The notes under the pieces: model-generated | What the model was told of the DNA's origin: nothing | Databases searched by the model: none | What the model saw: the letters and a program-made list of their open reading frames with translations, nothing else | In this document: positions 26,868-35,677 of the stretch, piece after piece | How positions within the stretch are numbered: the stretch's first letter is position 1 | Layout of the letters: each line of letters opens with the position of its first letter | Made by a program: the position numbers and the translations under genes | DNA from: Gardnerella swidsinskii | Lineage (GTDB): Bacteria; Actinomycetota; Actinomycetes; Actinomycetales; Bifidobacteriaceae | Direction: 5' to 3' | Assembly (NCBI RefSeq): GCF_003397705.1 | Contig: NZ_QJVB01000003.1 | Location: 186,001 to 250,000, forward strand | DNA length: 64,000 nt

Positions 26868-27449
26868 ATGAATCAGGAAATTAGCGAACATGCAGATAGC
26901 ATGATTAATGCTGTAAGCATTAAAAAGCATGCTTTAGATATTACGTCTTTAGTGTTGGTTGCAGTTCTTTTTGCAGCAGGATGTATTCTTGACTTTACTG
27001 CTGCAAAAGCACTTTCAATTGGAAACATTAAACCAAACTTTTTAATCGCATCATTCTGTCTTGCAATCTTGCTTGTTCGTCCAAATGTTATTCAGGGCGC
27101 GATTATTGGTGCTTTGGCTGCAACTTTGATGCAATTTAACGCATCTATTCCTGGTCTTAATTATGTTTGCGATATTCCGGCAGCGATTGTTATGACTTTG
27201 ATGATTATGGCTTATGTTCGCGTTTTCCCTAAGGATGCTGCTAGAAAGTTCAGTATTTTCCCACTTATAGCAACTTTTATAACTACAGTTGTTTCTGGTT
27301 TAATATTTGCTTCTACTGCATCTTTCTTTGTTCTTCATTCTCCTAAGACGATTTTTGTTATGCTTCCAATCATTTTTGGAACTGCTGTGTTTAATGCTGT
27401 TGTTGTTGAAGTGCTTTACACCCCAATTCGACTCGTTCTGCATAAGTAA
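26868..27449 (+). CDS. TrpP-like ECF transporter S component (predicted tryptophan), copy 2
   Basis: A 193-residue paralog of the preceding gene. The membrane parts are close to identical in many blocks (ALDITSLVLVAVLFAAGCIL in both, RVFPKDAARK in both, the ending PIRLVLHK in both) while the N-terminal heads differ in length and sequence. It should be a second substrate-binding subunit sharing the same T and ATPase proteins, perhaps with different affinity or for a related indole compound. I chose the ATG at 26868, whose AAGGAGAAG overlaps an alternative in-frame ATG at 26853. The 143-base spacer before it is AT-rich, built of AATAAA-like repeats, and shows no terminator. Confidence 0.8.
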   Translation: MNQEISEHADSMINAVSIKKHALDITSLVLVAVLFAAGCILDFTAAKALSIGNIKPNFLIASFCLAILLVRPNVIQGAIIGALAATLMQFNASIPGLNYVCDIPAAIVMTLMIMAYVRVFPKDAARKFSIFPLIATFITTVVSGLIFASTASFFVLHSPKTIFVMLPIIFGTAVFNAVVVEVLYTPIRLVLHK

Positions 27450-27651
27450 GTGTTTGAATTTGTTTTGGATGATTTATTTTAGATGATATGTATTTTGGAT
27501 AATATGTATTTGATGATTTTGTTGAATAGTTTGTGCTGGATAATATGCAGCAAGTCATATAATCATCAAAGAATATAATCGCAGAATAAATATAATCGTA
27601 AGATATCATTAGTAATTGTAATTGTTAGGTTTCTAAGAGTTAGGAATTATT

Positions 27652-29535
27652 GTGCCTTTGCTTGAGCTAAAAGATGTGTCTTTTAAGTATGTGAATCGGA
27701 ATAAAGATGATTCTTTAGACTCTTCAGAGGCACAAGATTCCACTTTTGCACTAAAAGATGTAAGTCTTAGCGTAGAATCTGGCGAATTTGTGGGAATTAT
27801 TGGTCCTTCTGGCTCTGGAAAAACAACTCTTGCTTCGCTTTTTTCTGGCGCGATTCCGCATCATTATTCTGGCGAACTTTTAGGAAGCGTTAAGATTGCG
27901 GGTCAAGACACTAACAATCTTGCTTTAACTAACATTGCTTGCTTGGTTGGATCTGTTATTCAAGATATTGATGCGCAAATGGTTGCCGCAAATGTTGAAG
28001 ATGAGATTCTTTTTGGCTTAGAAAATTTTGGCGTTGCGCATAGCGAAATACCAAGTCGAATAGATGAAGCTTTGCAAATTGTTGGCATTAGTGATTTGCG
28101 TAACCGTGATTTAGACACTTTGTCTGGAGGTCAAAAGCAGAAGGTTGCAATTGCTGCTATTCTTGCGCTAAAGCCTAAAGTTATGGTGTTAGATGAGCCG
28201 ACGTGCGCTTTAGATCCTGTTTCTTCTAAAATGATTTTTTCGATTCTTAAAGATTTGAATAAGAATTTTGGAATAACGGTTGTTGTAATTGAGCAAAAAG
28301 TTGCGCTTTTAAGCGAGTATTGCAAGCGTTTAGTTGTGCTTTCTAATGGCATTTTGTCGCTTGATTTGCCTGTTAGCCAAGCGTTGAAAAATATGGATTT
28401 GCTTTATTCTATTGGAATAAATTATCCGCGTACTACGCATTTGGTTAATGATTTACAGCGTGAGAATATTTGCTCTAAAAGCGATTTGCCTGTGTCTGTA
28501 GAAGATACAGTAAATACTATTGTTAATACGATCAACAGTGAAAAATCTTTGACTTCACATGTTGATTCACATAGTGAATTTGATAATCGTGAATGCGATT
28601 CAAATAAATCGGCGCTTGCTTGCGACTTTTCACACGAATCGCAAGTCTCTACACAATCTTACGCACAAAATAAATCGAAAAACGATTCACCATGTCTTTC
28701 GCTTAAAAACGTCAGTTTTTTGTATCAAAGTGGCGTTAGTGCGCTAAAAAACGTGTCTTTTGAAGCTTACGCTGGAGAGCTCGTAACTCTTGTTGGTAGA
28801 AATGGTGCTGGCAAAACAACTATTACCAAAATTATTAATGGTTTATTAAAACCAACAGAAGGCAACGTAACAATTGATGGCGTTGACACTAAGTCTCTTC
28901 GTATTAGTCAAATAGCAAAATATGTATCTACCTTATTTCAAAATCCTGACCGACAATTATGCAAAGAAACGGTACTTGAAGAAGTTACTTTAAGCTGTAT
29001 TTTGATTGGTCAGAATGAGGACGAAGCTAAAGCTCACGCAATGGAAATTATTGATGAGTTGGAGCTGGATTCTGAAGCTAGCCCGTTTATGCTCTCTCGT
29101 GGCCAGCGTCAAATGGTTGCTTTAGCTGCAACAGTTGTAACAAATCCTAAGATTCTTCTTCTTGACGAGCCAACTTGCGGTCTTGATTACAAGGAATGCA
29201 TGAGAATTATGCAAGTTGTAGAGCGTTTAAGAAAAAACGGTTGTTGCGTGATTATGGTTTGTCACGATATGGAAGTTGTGCTTGATTATGCAACTCGACT
29301 TATAACAATTAATGATGGAAAGCTTATTATTGATGGTTCAGCGTACGATGTGTTTGAAAAACCGGAAGTGTGCTCTGCTGCAGCATTGTATCCACCATTA
29401 TTGTGTTCCGTTTCTCAAGGCTTGGTTGCGCATGGATTTAATAAGTGCAATGGCTTGTATGTGCGCGAAGAATTAGTAGAAGCGTTGCGCGGCGAAAAAA
29501 TCACAAAACAGACTGTACAGAATCAGCAGAATTAA
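27652..29535 (+). CDS. ECF transporter fused double ATPase (EcfA-EcfA')
   Basis: A 627-residue protein with two complete ABC ATPase domains in one chain. Domain 1 has GPSGSGKTT, signature LSGGQKQKV and VMVLDEPTCALDP. Domain 2 has GRNGAGKTT, a variant signature LSRGQRQMV and ILLLDEPTCGLDY. A Ser/Asn/His-rich linker of about 90 residues (about 265-355) joins them. It supplies ATP hydrolysis for the S and T proteins at the membrane. Start is GTG at 27652 with a weak site. The spacer of about 200 bases from S copy 2 contains imperfect repeats of GGATAATATG. The close EcfT gene shows a dedicated (group I) module. Confidence 0.92.
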   Translation: MPLLELKDVSFKYVNRNKDDSLDSSEAQDSTFALKDVSLSVESGEFVGIIGPSGSGKTTLASLFSGAIPHHYSGELLGSVKIAGQDTNNLALTNIACLVGSVIQDIDAQMVAANVEDEILFGLENFGVAHSEIPSRIDEALQIVGISDLRNRDLDTLSGGQKQKVAIAAILALKPKVMVLDEPTCALDPVSSKMIFSILKDLNKNFGITVVVIEQKVALLSEYCKRLVVLSNGILSLDLPVSQALKNMDLLYSIGINYPRTTHLVNDLQRENICSKSDLPVSVEDTVNTIVNTINSEKSLTSHVDSHSEFDNRECDSNKSALACDFSHESQVSTQSYAQNKSKNDSPCLSLKNVSFLYQSGVSALKNVSFEAYAGELVTLVGRNGAGKTTITKIINGLLKPTEGNVTIDGVDTKSLRISQIAKYVSTLFQNPDRQLCKETVLEEVTLSCILIGQNEDEAKAHAMEIIDELELDSEASPFMLSRGQRQMVALAATVVTNPKILLLDEPTCGLDYKECMRIMQVVERLRKNGCCVIMVCHDMEVVLDYATRLITINDGKLIIDGSAYDVFEKPEVCSAAALYPPLLCSVSQGLVAHGFNKCNGLYVREELVEALRGEKITKQTVQNQQN

Positions 29536-29594
29536 CAGAAGCAATAGCAAATAAAAGTAGCAAATAAAAGTAGAAGTAAAGGCGTCTGATATTT

Positions 29595-30368
29595 ATGAAA
29601 ACGAGATTATTAACTTACCAGCCAGGTAACACTTTTCTTCATCGCACTAATCCTATTGCAAAACTAATTCTTGCTACGAGTGTTGTAATAAGCGTGTTTA
29701 TTGCTAAACAGTATTCCGCGCTTATTGCGCTTGCAGCTATTATTTTTATTGGCATGGCTTTTACTCGTGTTGTTAAAACATTATCTGGTCTTATTAAAGC
29801 TATGTTAATAATTTCTTGCGTAATGTTTTTGCTGCAGACTGTTATTGCTCAAAGTGGCAACTATATTTTCTTGTGGTTCACATTGCACGGCATTGATATT
29901 GGTGCAAAAGCTGCTTTGAGATTGTTCTGCTTTGCTTTTCCTCTTGTTACCGTACTAACAGTAACTAAATTAAACGATCTTGCAAATGCTGTAGTCCAAT
30001 ATTTGCATATTCCATATTGTTACGCTTTTACTATAACTACTGCGGTTCGTTTTGTGCCTATTTTTGCGCAAGAAATGTCTCAAATCACAGAAGCTCAAAT
30101 GGCTCGCGGAGTTGAATACGATAGTAAAAATCCATTTAAAAAATTAAAACTTATGATGCCTCTTATTGTGCCTCTTTTGGTTTCTTCAGTGCGTAAAGCA
30201 GATAGTTCTGCACTAGCAGCGGAAGAGCGCGGTTTTTATTTGCGCACACGCAAGTCTTCGTATTACAAATACCCATTCGGATGGCGTGGATTCTTGTCTC
30301 TAGTTATTTCTGCACTTATTATTGCTTTACCAATATGCACTTCAATCTTTTTGCCAAATTTAGTATAA
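29595..30368 (+). CDS. ECF transporter T component
   Basis: The 257-residue EcfT-type coupling protein links the S subunits to the ATPases. It begins YQPGNTFLHRTNPIAKLIL, which holds the family's N-terminal HR.NP signature, and has about five membrane helices. The two coupling motifs are visible as QMARGVEYD near residue 170 and AAEERGFYLRTR near residue 215; the Arg of each motif is the part expected to dock into the ATPase grooves. It begins 59 bases after the ATPase gene; the gap includes two copies of AGCAAATAAAAGT. It completes the predicted tryptophan uptake unit. Confidence 0.9.
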   Translation: MKTRLLTYQPGNTFLHRTNPIAKLILATSVVISVFIAKQYSALIALAAIIFIGMAFTRVVKTLSGLIKAMLIISCVMFLLQTVIAQSGNYIFLWFTLHGIDIGAKAALRLFCFAFPLVTVLTVTKLNDLANAVVQYLHIPYCYAFTITTAVRFVPIFAQEMSQITEAQMARGVEYDSKNPFKKLKLMMPLIVPLLVSSVRKADSSALAAEERGFYLRTRKSSYYKYPFGWRGFLSLVISALIIALPICTSIFLPNLV

Positions 30369-30422
30369 AATATTTGTGTAAATCATAAATAAATAAATCA
30401 TAAATAATTTATGAGGCTTTTG

Positions 30423-31508
30423 ATGAAAAGTGTAAAAATTTGGCTTAAGGGTGCAAGAATTTACACGCTTCCAATAGGCTTAGTTCCTGTTGTTATGGCG
30501 TTTGCGGTTTCATTTAGAATGATACGATTTTCGTATTTTGAAGAACCAGTTATGCATCTAGAGCAATGTTTTATACAATTTTTCTTGTGCTGCATGGTTG
30601 CTGCGTTTATACAAATCGCCGTCAATTATGCCAATGATTATTGTGACGGATTGAATGGCTTGGATGAGAATCGTAGTTTGCGTGCTTTAAGTAGCAATAA
30701 TTCAAAACCTTTGTGCGATGTATCTTGGCGCCTTGCAAATGCTGGAATTTCCGCGAAATCTGTGCTTAAAGCCGTAATAATTTCTGCTTTTATTTCTTGT
30801 ATTTTTGGTTTGATTATTGTTTTGCGAACTGGAATATATTGGTTTATTTTACTTGGAATTGCGTGCTTTGCTGCAGCATGGTTTTATGCAGGAGGTAAAC
30901 ATCCTTACGGTTATAAGGGTTGGGGAGAAGTAAGTGCGTTTGTATTTTTCGGCCCTGTTCCTTTTATTGGTTCGTTATGCGCAATTACATATGGAATTGG
31001 TATTCCAGAAACTAGCATATTTATCAATAACAGGCAAAGGATTTTGGCTTGTGTGCTAATATCTTGCATTCCTGGTGCTTATTCGGCTTGCTTAATGATG
31101 GTAAACAATCTTCGAGATATTAAAAGCGATAAAGAACATGGAAAAATAACTGCTATGGTTAAAATTGGCGAGCGCAATGGCAGACGTTTATGTGCTGCTA
31201 TGAGCATTGTTTCTGCTGTTCTTTTGATTGCATATTCTGTTTTGATTATTGCGTTACCTTCAGCAGTGCCGTCAATATGGCGCTTTTATAGTGTTGAAAT
31301 TTTCCTCAGTTTTAGTGCAATTGTATGCAATTCTTCGTGGCATTTATTTTTTGCTACTTTTCAGTGGATTTTATTGTTAGTTATTATTATTAAAGCCTAT
31401 AAATTTACTAAATGTGTGCTTATGGGTGACTATAAGGATGCTTTTCCTATGTGCGTTGCTCAGGCAATACTTGGTGCGTTGGCTGTATTATTATCTGCGA
31501 TTATATAA
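30423..31508 (+). CDS. UbiA-family prenyltransferase, MenA-like
   Basis: An integral membrane prenyltransferase of about 361 residues. Both Asp-rich motifs are present: NYANDYCDGLNGLDENR near residue 75 and NNLRDIKSDKEHGKITAMV near residue 225, the latter in the form seen in 1,4-dihydroxy-2-naphthoate prenyltransferases. Seven to nine hydrophobic helices are visible. MenA makes demethylmenaquinone, but no other menaquinone gene is in the window and most Bifidobacteriaceae ferment, so another aromatic acceptor cannot be excluded. I chose ATG 30423 with GAGG six bases upstream, against an ATG at 30411. It follows the ECF genes at 54 bases and could be read through. Confidence 0.82.
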   Translation: MKSVKIWLKGARIYTLPIGLVPVVMAFAVSFRMIRFSYFEEPVMHLEQCFIQFFLCCMVAAFIQIAVNYANDYCDGLNGLDENRSLRALSSNNSKPLCDVSWRLANAGISAKSVLKAVIISAFISCIFGLIIVLRTGIYWFILLGIACFAAAWFYAGGKHPYGYKGWGEVSAFVFFGPVPFIGSLCAITYGIGIPETSIFINNRQRILACVLISCIPGAYSACLMMVNNLRDIKSDKEHGKITAMVKIGERNGRRLCAAMSIVSAVLLIAYSVLIIALPSAVPSIWRFYSVEIFLSFSAIVCNSSWHLFFATFQWILLLVIIIKAYKFTKCVLMGDYKDAFPMCVAQAILGALAVLLSAII

Positions 31509-31674
31509 AATAAGCAAAATAGTGCTAATTGTATGTGCTTGTTCGCGCGTCTTGCAATTCTTATGATATTATTAATTGACACGAACATGGTGCGCATGCG
31601 GTATTTTAATGACTTGCAGATTGTGTTATGATGCGCAATTTTCGCTAGTGTTTGTGAGTGTGCCGTTGCGCGAA

Positions 31675-31722
31675 CGCCATGTTAAAGATGCATGGCGATG
31701 TTGCCCTGTGAATGTGTGGCAA
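31675..31722 (+). promoter_or_regulatory. two stem-loops in the leader of the ANTAR regulator gene
   Basis: CGCCATG pairs with CATGGCG around a nine-base loop (31675-31697), and TTGCC pairs with GGCAA around a 12-base loop (31701-31722). They end just before the ribosome-binding site. ANTAR proteins bind paired stem-loops, but these loops are not the usual hexaloops, so self-binding is only a guess. Confidence 0.35.
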
Positions 31723-31740
31723 TGAAGTGAGGTTTTGGAT

Positions 31741-32529
31741 ATGCCAGGTATGGATGAAAATGAAGGGACAGAGCCAGCAATGCCTGAGGTACTTACTGAT
31801 GATGAGCTGCGCAAAGCTGCAGATGATGAAGCTGTTCAGCGAGAAGCTAAAGAAAAAAAGGTCAATCATATTCGTACTGTAGTAGTTGCAGAAGATGAAT
31901 CAGTTAATCGTATGGATTTAGTTGCAATGCTTGAAGATAACGGATATCAAGTTATAGGTCAGGCTGCTAACGGTCAAGAAGCTATTGAGTTGACTCGTGA
32001 AAATCATCCAGATGTTGTATGCATGGATGTTAAGATGCCTGTTATGGATGGCATTACTGCCGCTGCAACAATCTGTGATGAGAATATTGCTCCTGTAGTA
32101 ATGCTCACTGCTTTTTCACAGTCAGATTTAGTAAAACAAGCAACTGGTGCTGGAGCGATGGCGTACGTTACTAAGCCATATGAAGAATCTAAACTTCTTC
32201 CTGCTTTGGAAGTTGCTATGGGTCGCTTTAGTGAAATCAACGATTTATTAGATAGTGTTGAGCGTGCAGAAAACAAGTTACACGATGCTGAAGATCAGTT
32301 GAAGAAAACAGAAGAAAAGTTGAAGAAAGCTGAAGATACTTTAGAAGAACGTAAGCTTGTAGACCGTGCTAAAGGTCTTCTTATGGATAAGGCTGGATTC
32401 TCTGAGCAGGGTGCTTTCCGCTGGATTCAAAAAACTTCTATGGATCAGCGTATCCCTAAGAAGCGTCTTGCAATGGCTATTATTGCAAAGTATAGCGATG
32501 ATAAAGTAGAATCTTCATCTGAAAATTAG
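31741..32529 (+). CDS. response regulator with ANTAR RNA-binding output domain
   Basis: A receiver plus ANTAR protein of about 262 residues, the type called PdtaR in mycobacteria. After an acidic, charged N-terminal extension of about 48 residues comes the receiver (VVVAEDESVNRMDLV, phosphoacceptor in VCMDVKMPVMDG, VMLTAFS, VTKPY). A 35-residue Lys/Glu coiled-coil (AEDQLKKTEEKLKKAEDTLE) links to the ANTAR helices (LVDRAKGLLMDKAGFSEQGAFRWIQKTS, given here only as its start and end), which bind RNA hairpins to block termination. I use ATG 31741, eight bases after GTGAGG. No histidine kinase is adjacent. polA starts 79 bases downstream. Confidence 0.92.
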   Translation: MPGMDENEGTEPAMPEVLTDDELRKAADDEAVQREAKEKKVNHIRTVVVAEDESVNRMDLVAMLEDNGYQVIGQAANGQEAIELTRENHPDVVCMDVKMPVMDGITAAATICDENIAPVVMLTAFSQSDLVKQATGAGAMAYVTKPYEESKLLPALEVAMGRFSEINDLLDSVERAENKLHDAEDQLKKTEEKLKKAEDTLEERKLVDRAKGLLMDKAGFSEQGAFRWIQKTSMDQRIPKKRLAMAIIAKYSDDKVESSSEN

Positions 32530-32608
32530 TAGGGTTATATTTATTCATTTTTATATAAGTGCATAGTTATTTATTAGTAATTTACGGAACGTGGGTGAGT
32601 AGTCAACA

Positions 32609-35600
32609 GTGAATACCGACATCGTTGAAGAACATTCTTCGGAACTTAAGAATGAGAAAGGAACGTTGTTGGTTGTCGATGGCCATTCTCTTGCGTTCCG
32701 TGCTTTTTTTGCAATATCTGCAGATAATTTTTCTACTCGCTCTGGGCAAGCAACAAATTCCATTTGGGGATTTATTACTATGCTTTCACAGGTTGTAAAA
32801 AAAGAGAAGCCTGACCGCTTAGCTATTGCTTTTGACGTTAAAGGTGGAACTTTTAGAAATACTATGCTGCCTCAATATAAAGGTACTCGTGATGCTGCTC
32901 CACAGGAGCTTCTTTCGCAGCTTCCTATCATTCAACAGATGCTTAAAGCTCTTGGTGTCACTTATATTGAGAAACCCGGTTATGAAGGTGATGATGTTAT
33001 TGGCACTCTTGCAGTAATGGGTTCGAATGCCGGTTATAGAACTTTAGTACTTTCTGGCGATCGTGATGCATTCCAACTTATAGATGACAATATTACTGTT
33101 TTATATCCAGGACAGCATTTTAAAGACTTAAAAAAAATGGATAAGAATGCTGTTTATGAAAAATATCATGTTACGCCTAAGCAATATCCTGATCTAGCAG
33201 CGTTAAGAGGAGAAACTGCAGATAATATTCCAGGAGTTCCAGGTGTTGGAGATGGGTACGCTGCTAAATGGATTAATCAATTCGGCAGCCTAGAAAATAT
33301 TATTGAACATTCGAATGAGATTAGCGGTAAAAAGGGAGAAGCTTTAAGAGAAAATATTGATCAAGTTCGTTTAAACCGTAAAGTTAATGCTTTAGTTTGC
33401 GATTTGGATCTAGGCGTAACTGTAGATGATTTGTGCTTTGGTGATGTTGATGCTGTAAAATTAGGAATCTTGCTGTCTCAACTTGAATTTGGCGAATTAA
33501 AAAAGAGAAAGATTCTCAAAACTTTTAGCAACGGTATGCAACAATCTATCGAAAATAATATGCGTATAATGTTTTCGTCTACGTATGAAGGTGACGCTAA
33601 TAACGATAAGCTAGCTCAAAGTGCTCAATCAAATATTGACGCAGAAAATTTTCAAGAAATGCTAGCAGGCATTGACTTACATCATGTTAAAACTGTAGAG
33701 GACTTTATTGATTGGGAGAATTCAGTTTCTTCTTTGCTTTATACAAAAATAAAGAAAGATTCAAAAAATACTGAAGATACTTTTGAAGAATTAAATTCCG
33801 AAAAAATTATAAATAATTCTCGTAAATGTGCCGAACCTATACTGAAAAATCAAGAAGTTGTAATATACGCTCATGAGTGCAATAAGAATTCAAAACATCA
33901 TTTTGAGTTGATTGCAGATTGTTTAATAATTCTTATTGCTAATAAAGCTGCAATATTATATACGACTGATTTGCAATCGTCAGATCAAGCTTTGCTTGAG
34001 ATGTTACGAAAGTTCTTGCAAAAAAATTCCTCAATAACAGTATTGCATGATTATAAAAAGCATTTGGGATTGCTAAAATCGCTAAAATTATTCGATTTGA
34101 ATAATTCATTTGGCACTCCACTTCTTGATACTCGATTGGCATCATATTTATTGGAGCCTGATTTTCGAGCTGAAACGTTAGAAAATATGGCTGAACATTA
34201 TTTAGATATTCAGTCAGATGAAGATAATTTGGGTGAAAATGAAGCTAAGCAGGGTGAGCTTGATCTTCTTATTGACGATGGAATGCCAGCTAGTGAAGAA
34301 GAAACTAATGAAAAGCAAACTCAAGCGTGTGAAGCTAAATTCTTAAGAACTACGCTTCTTATTCGTCTTTTGGCTCTTCATTTTGCTTCAACACTTGATG
34401 ATAGAAAACAAACTGGTTTGATGACTGATTTGGAAATGCCTATTTCGCGAGTTTTGCGTGGCATGGAAGACGTCGGTGCTGCAGTTGATATGCAACGTTT
34501 AAGTAGTATGCTTAAGCAATTTTCTGCAGATGCTGAGTTTGCGCAAAATATGGCTTGGAAAGTTGCAGGTAGTTCTGTTAATTTACAAAGCCCTAAGCAG
34601 TTGCAACAAATACTTTTTGAGCATTTTGGTCTTAAACCTACTCGTCGCACAAAGAATGGCTCGTACACGACTAATGCCGAAGCTTTGCAAGCTATGTACG
34701 TTAAACTCGATCCCGAAGAGCCTGCAAGTCAATTCTTGGGTGCTTTACTTAAACATCGCGAAACTAATAAATTGAAACAGATTGTGCAAAGTTTAATTGA
34801 TGCGGCTCATTATGACGATAGGCGCATCCATACAACTTTTGAGCAGACTATTGCAGCAACTGGTCGTTTAAGTTCTGCTGATCCTAATCTTCAAAATATT
34901 CCTAATAGGAATGCTGCTGGTCGTGAAATTCGTGCTGCTTTTGTTCCAGGAGAAGAATTTGAATATTTAATGAGTTGTGATTATTCACAAGTTGAACTTC
35001 GTATTATGGCCCATGCATCTCATGATAAAACTCTTATTGAAGCATTCCGTTCCGGCGTAGATTTTCATAAATATGTTGCTAGCTTAGTTTATAAGATTCC
35101 TGTTGAACAAGTAAGTCCGGATCAACGTTCTCACGTAAAAGCTATGAGCTATGGATTGGCATATGGATTGAGTACTTATGGGCTGGCAAAACAGCTTTCT
35201 ATTAGTCCGGCTGAAGCTGAAATGTTAAAAAATAAGTATTTTGATACTTTTGGCAATGTTCATGACTATTTGGAATCTCTTGTGTCGAAGGCAAAAGAAC
35301 TTGGGTACACAGAAACTATGTTTGGTCGACGTAGGTATTTCCCGCAACTTTCTTCCAATAATCGTGCATCTCGTGAAGCTGCTGAGCGCGGAGCTCTTAA
35401 TGCTCCAATACAAGGTACTGCCGCAGATATTATGAAACTTGCTATGCTTCGTGTTGATTTGGGATTGCGTGAAGCAAAAGTGCGCAGCCGCGTAATATTG
35501 CAAATACATGATGAATTGATTCTGGAAATTTCACATGGTGAGCAAGCGCAGGTAGAAAATATTGTGCGTAAAGCTATGGAAAATGCTGTGCATTTAGACG

Positions 35601-35656
35601 TTCCTCTTAATGTTTCTACTGGAGTTGGTGTAGATTGGCAACTAGCAGCGCATTAG
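32609..35656 (+). CDS. polA: DNA polymerase I
   Basis: Family A polymerase for Okazaki fragment processing and repair, 1015 residues. It has the 5'-3' exonuclease domain (LLVVDGHSLAFRAFFA, GYEGDDVIGTLA, LRGETADNIPGVPGVG), a degraded 3'-5' exonuclease domain and the polymerase domain (SADPNLQNIPNRN, MSCDYSQVELRIMAH, AMSYGLAYGLSTYGLA, QGTAADIMK, LQIHDELILE). The proofreading DxE motif is not present, the expected site reading IYAHECNKN, as in many actinobacterial enzymes. The middle region is about 90 residues longer than typical, with acidic low-complexity stretches. Start is GTG at 32609 with GGTGAG upstream. Confidence 0.96.
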   Translation: MNTDIVEEHSSELKNEKGTLLVVDGHSLAFRAFFAISADNFSTRSGQATNSIWGFITMLSQVVKKEKPDRLAIAFDVKGGTFRNTMLPQYKGTRDAAPQELLSQLPIIQQMLKALGVTYIEKPGYEGDDVIGTLAVMGSNAGYRTLVLSGDRDAFQLIDDNITVLYPGQHFKDLKKMDKNAVYEKYHVTPKQYPDLAALRGETADNIPGVPGVGDGYAAKWINQFGSLENIIEHSNEISGKKGEALRENIDQVRLNRKVNALVCDLDLGVTVDDLCFGDVDAVKLGILLSQLEFGELKKRKILKTFSNGMQQSIENNMRIMFSSTYEGDANNDKLAQSAQSNIDAENFQEMLAGIDLHHVKTVEDFIDWENSVSSLLYTKIKKDSKNTEDTFEELNSEKIINNSRKCAEPILKNQEVVIYAHECNKNSKHHFELIADCLIILIANKAAILYTTDLQSSDQALLEMLRKFLQKNSSITVLHDYKKHLGLLKSLKLFDLNNSFGTPLLDTRLASYLLEPDFRAETLENMAEHYLDIQSDEDNLGENEAKQGELDLLIDDGMPASEEETNEKQTQACEAKFLRTTLLIRLLALHFASTLDDRKQTGLMTDLEMPISRVLRGMEDVGAAVDMQRLSSMLKQFSADAEFAQNMAWKVAGSSVNLQSPKQLQQILFEHFGLKPTRRTKNGSYTTNAEALQAMYVKLDPEEPASQFLGALLKHRETNKLKQIVQSLIDAAHYDDRRIHTTFEQTIAATGRLSSADPNLQNIPNRNAAGREIRAAFVPGEEFEYLMSCDYSQVELRIMAHASHDKTLIEAFRSGVDFHKYVASLVYKIPVEQVSPDQRSHVKAMSYGLAYGLSTYGLAKQLSISPAEAEMLKNKYFDTFGNVHDYLESLVSKAKELGYTETMFGRRRYFPQLSSNNRASREAAERGALNAPIQGTAADIMKLAMLRVDLGLREAKVRSRVILQIHDELILEISHGEQAQVENIVRKAMENAVHLDVPLNVSTGVGVDWQLAAH

Positions 35657-35677
35657 CACTGCTTAAAGGTAGAAGAA

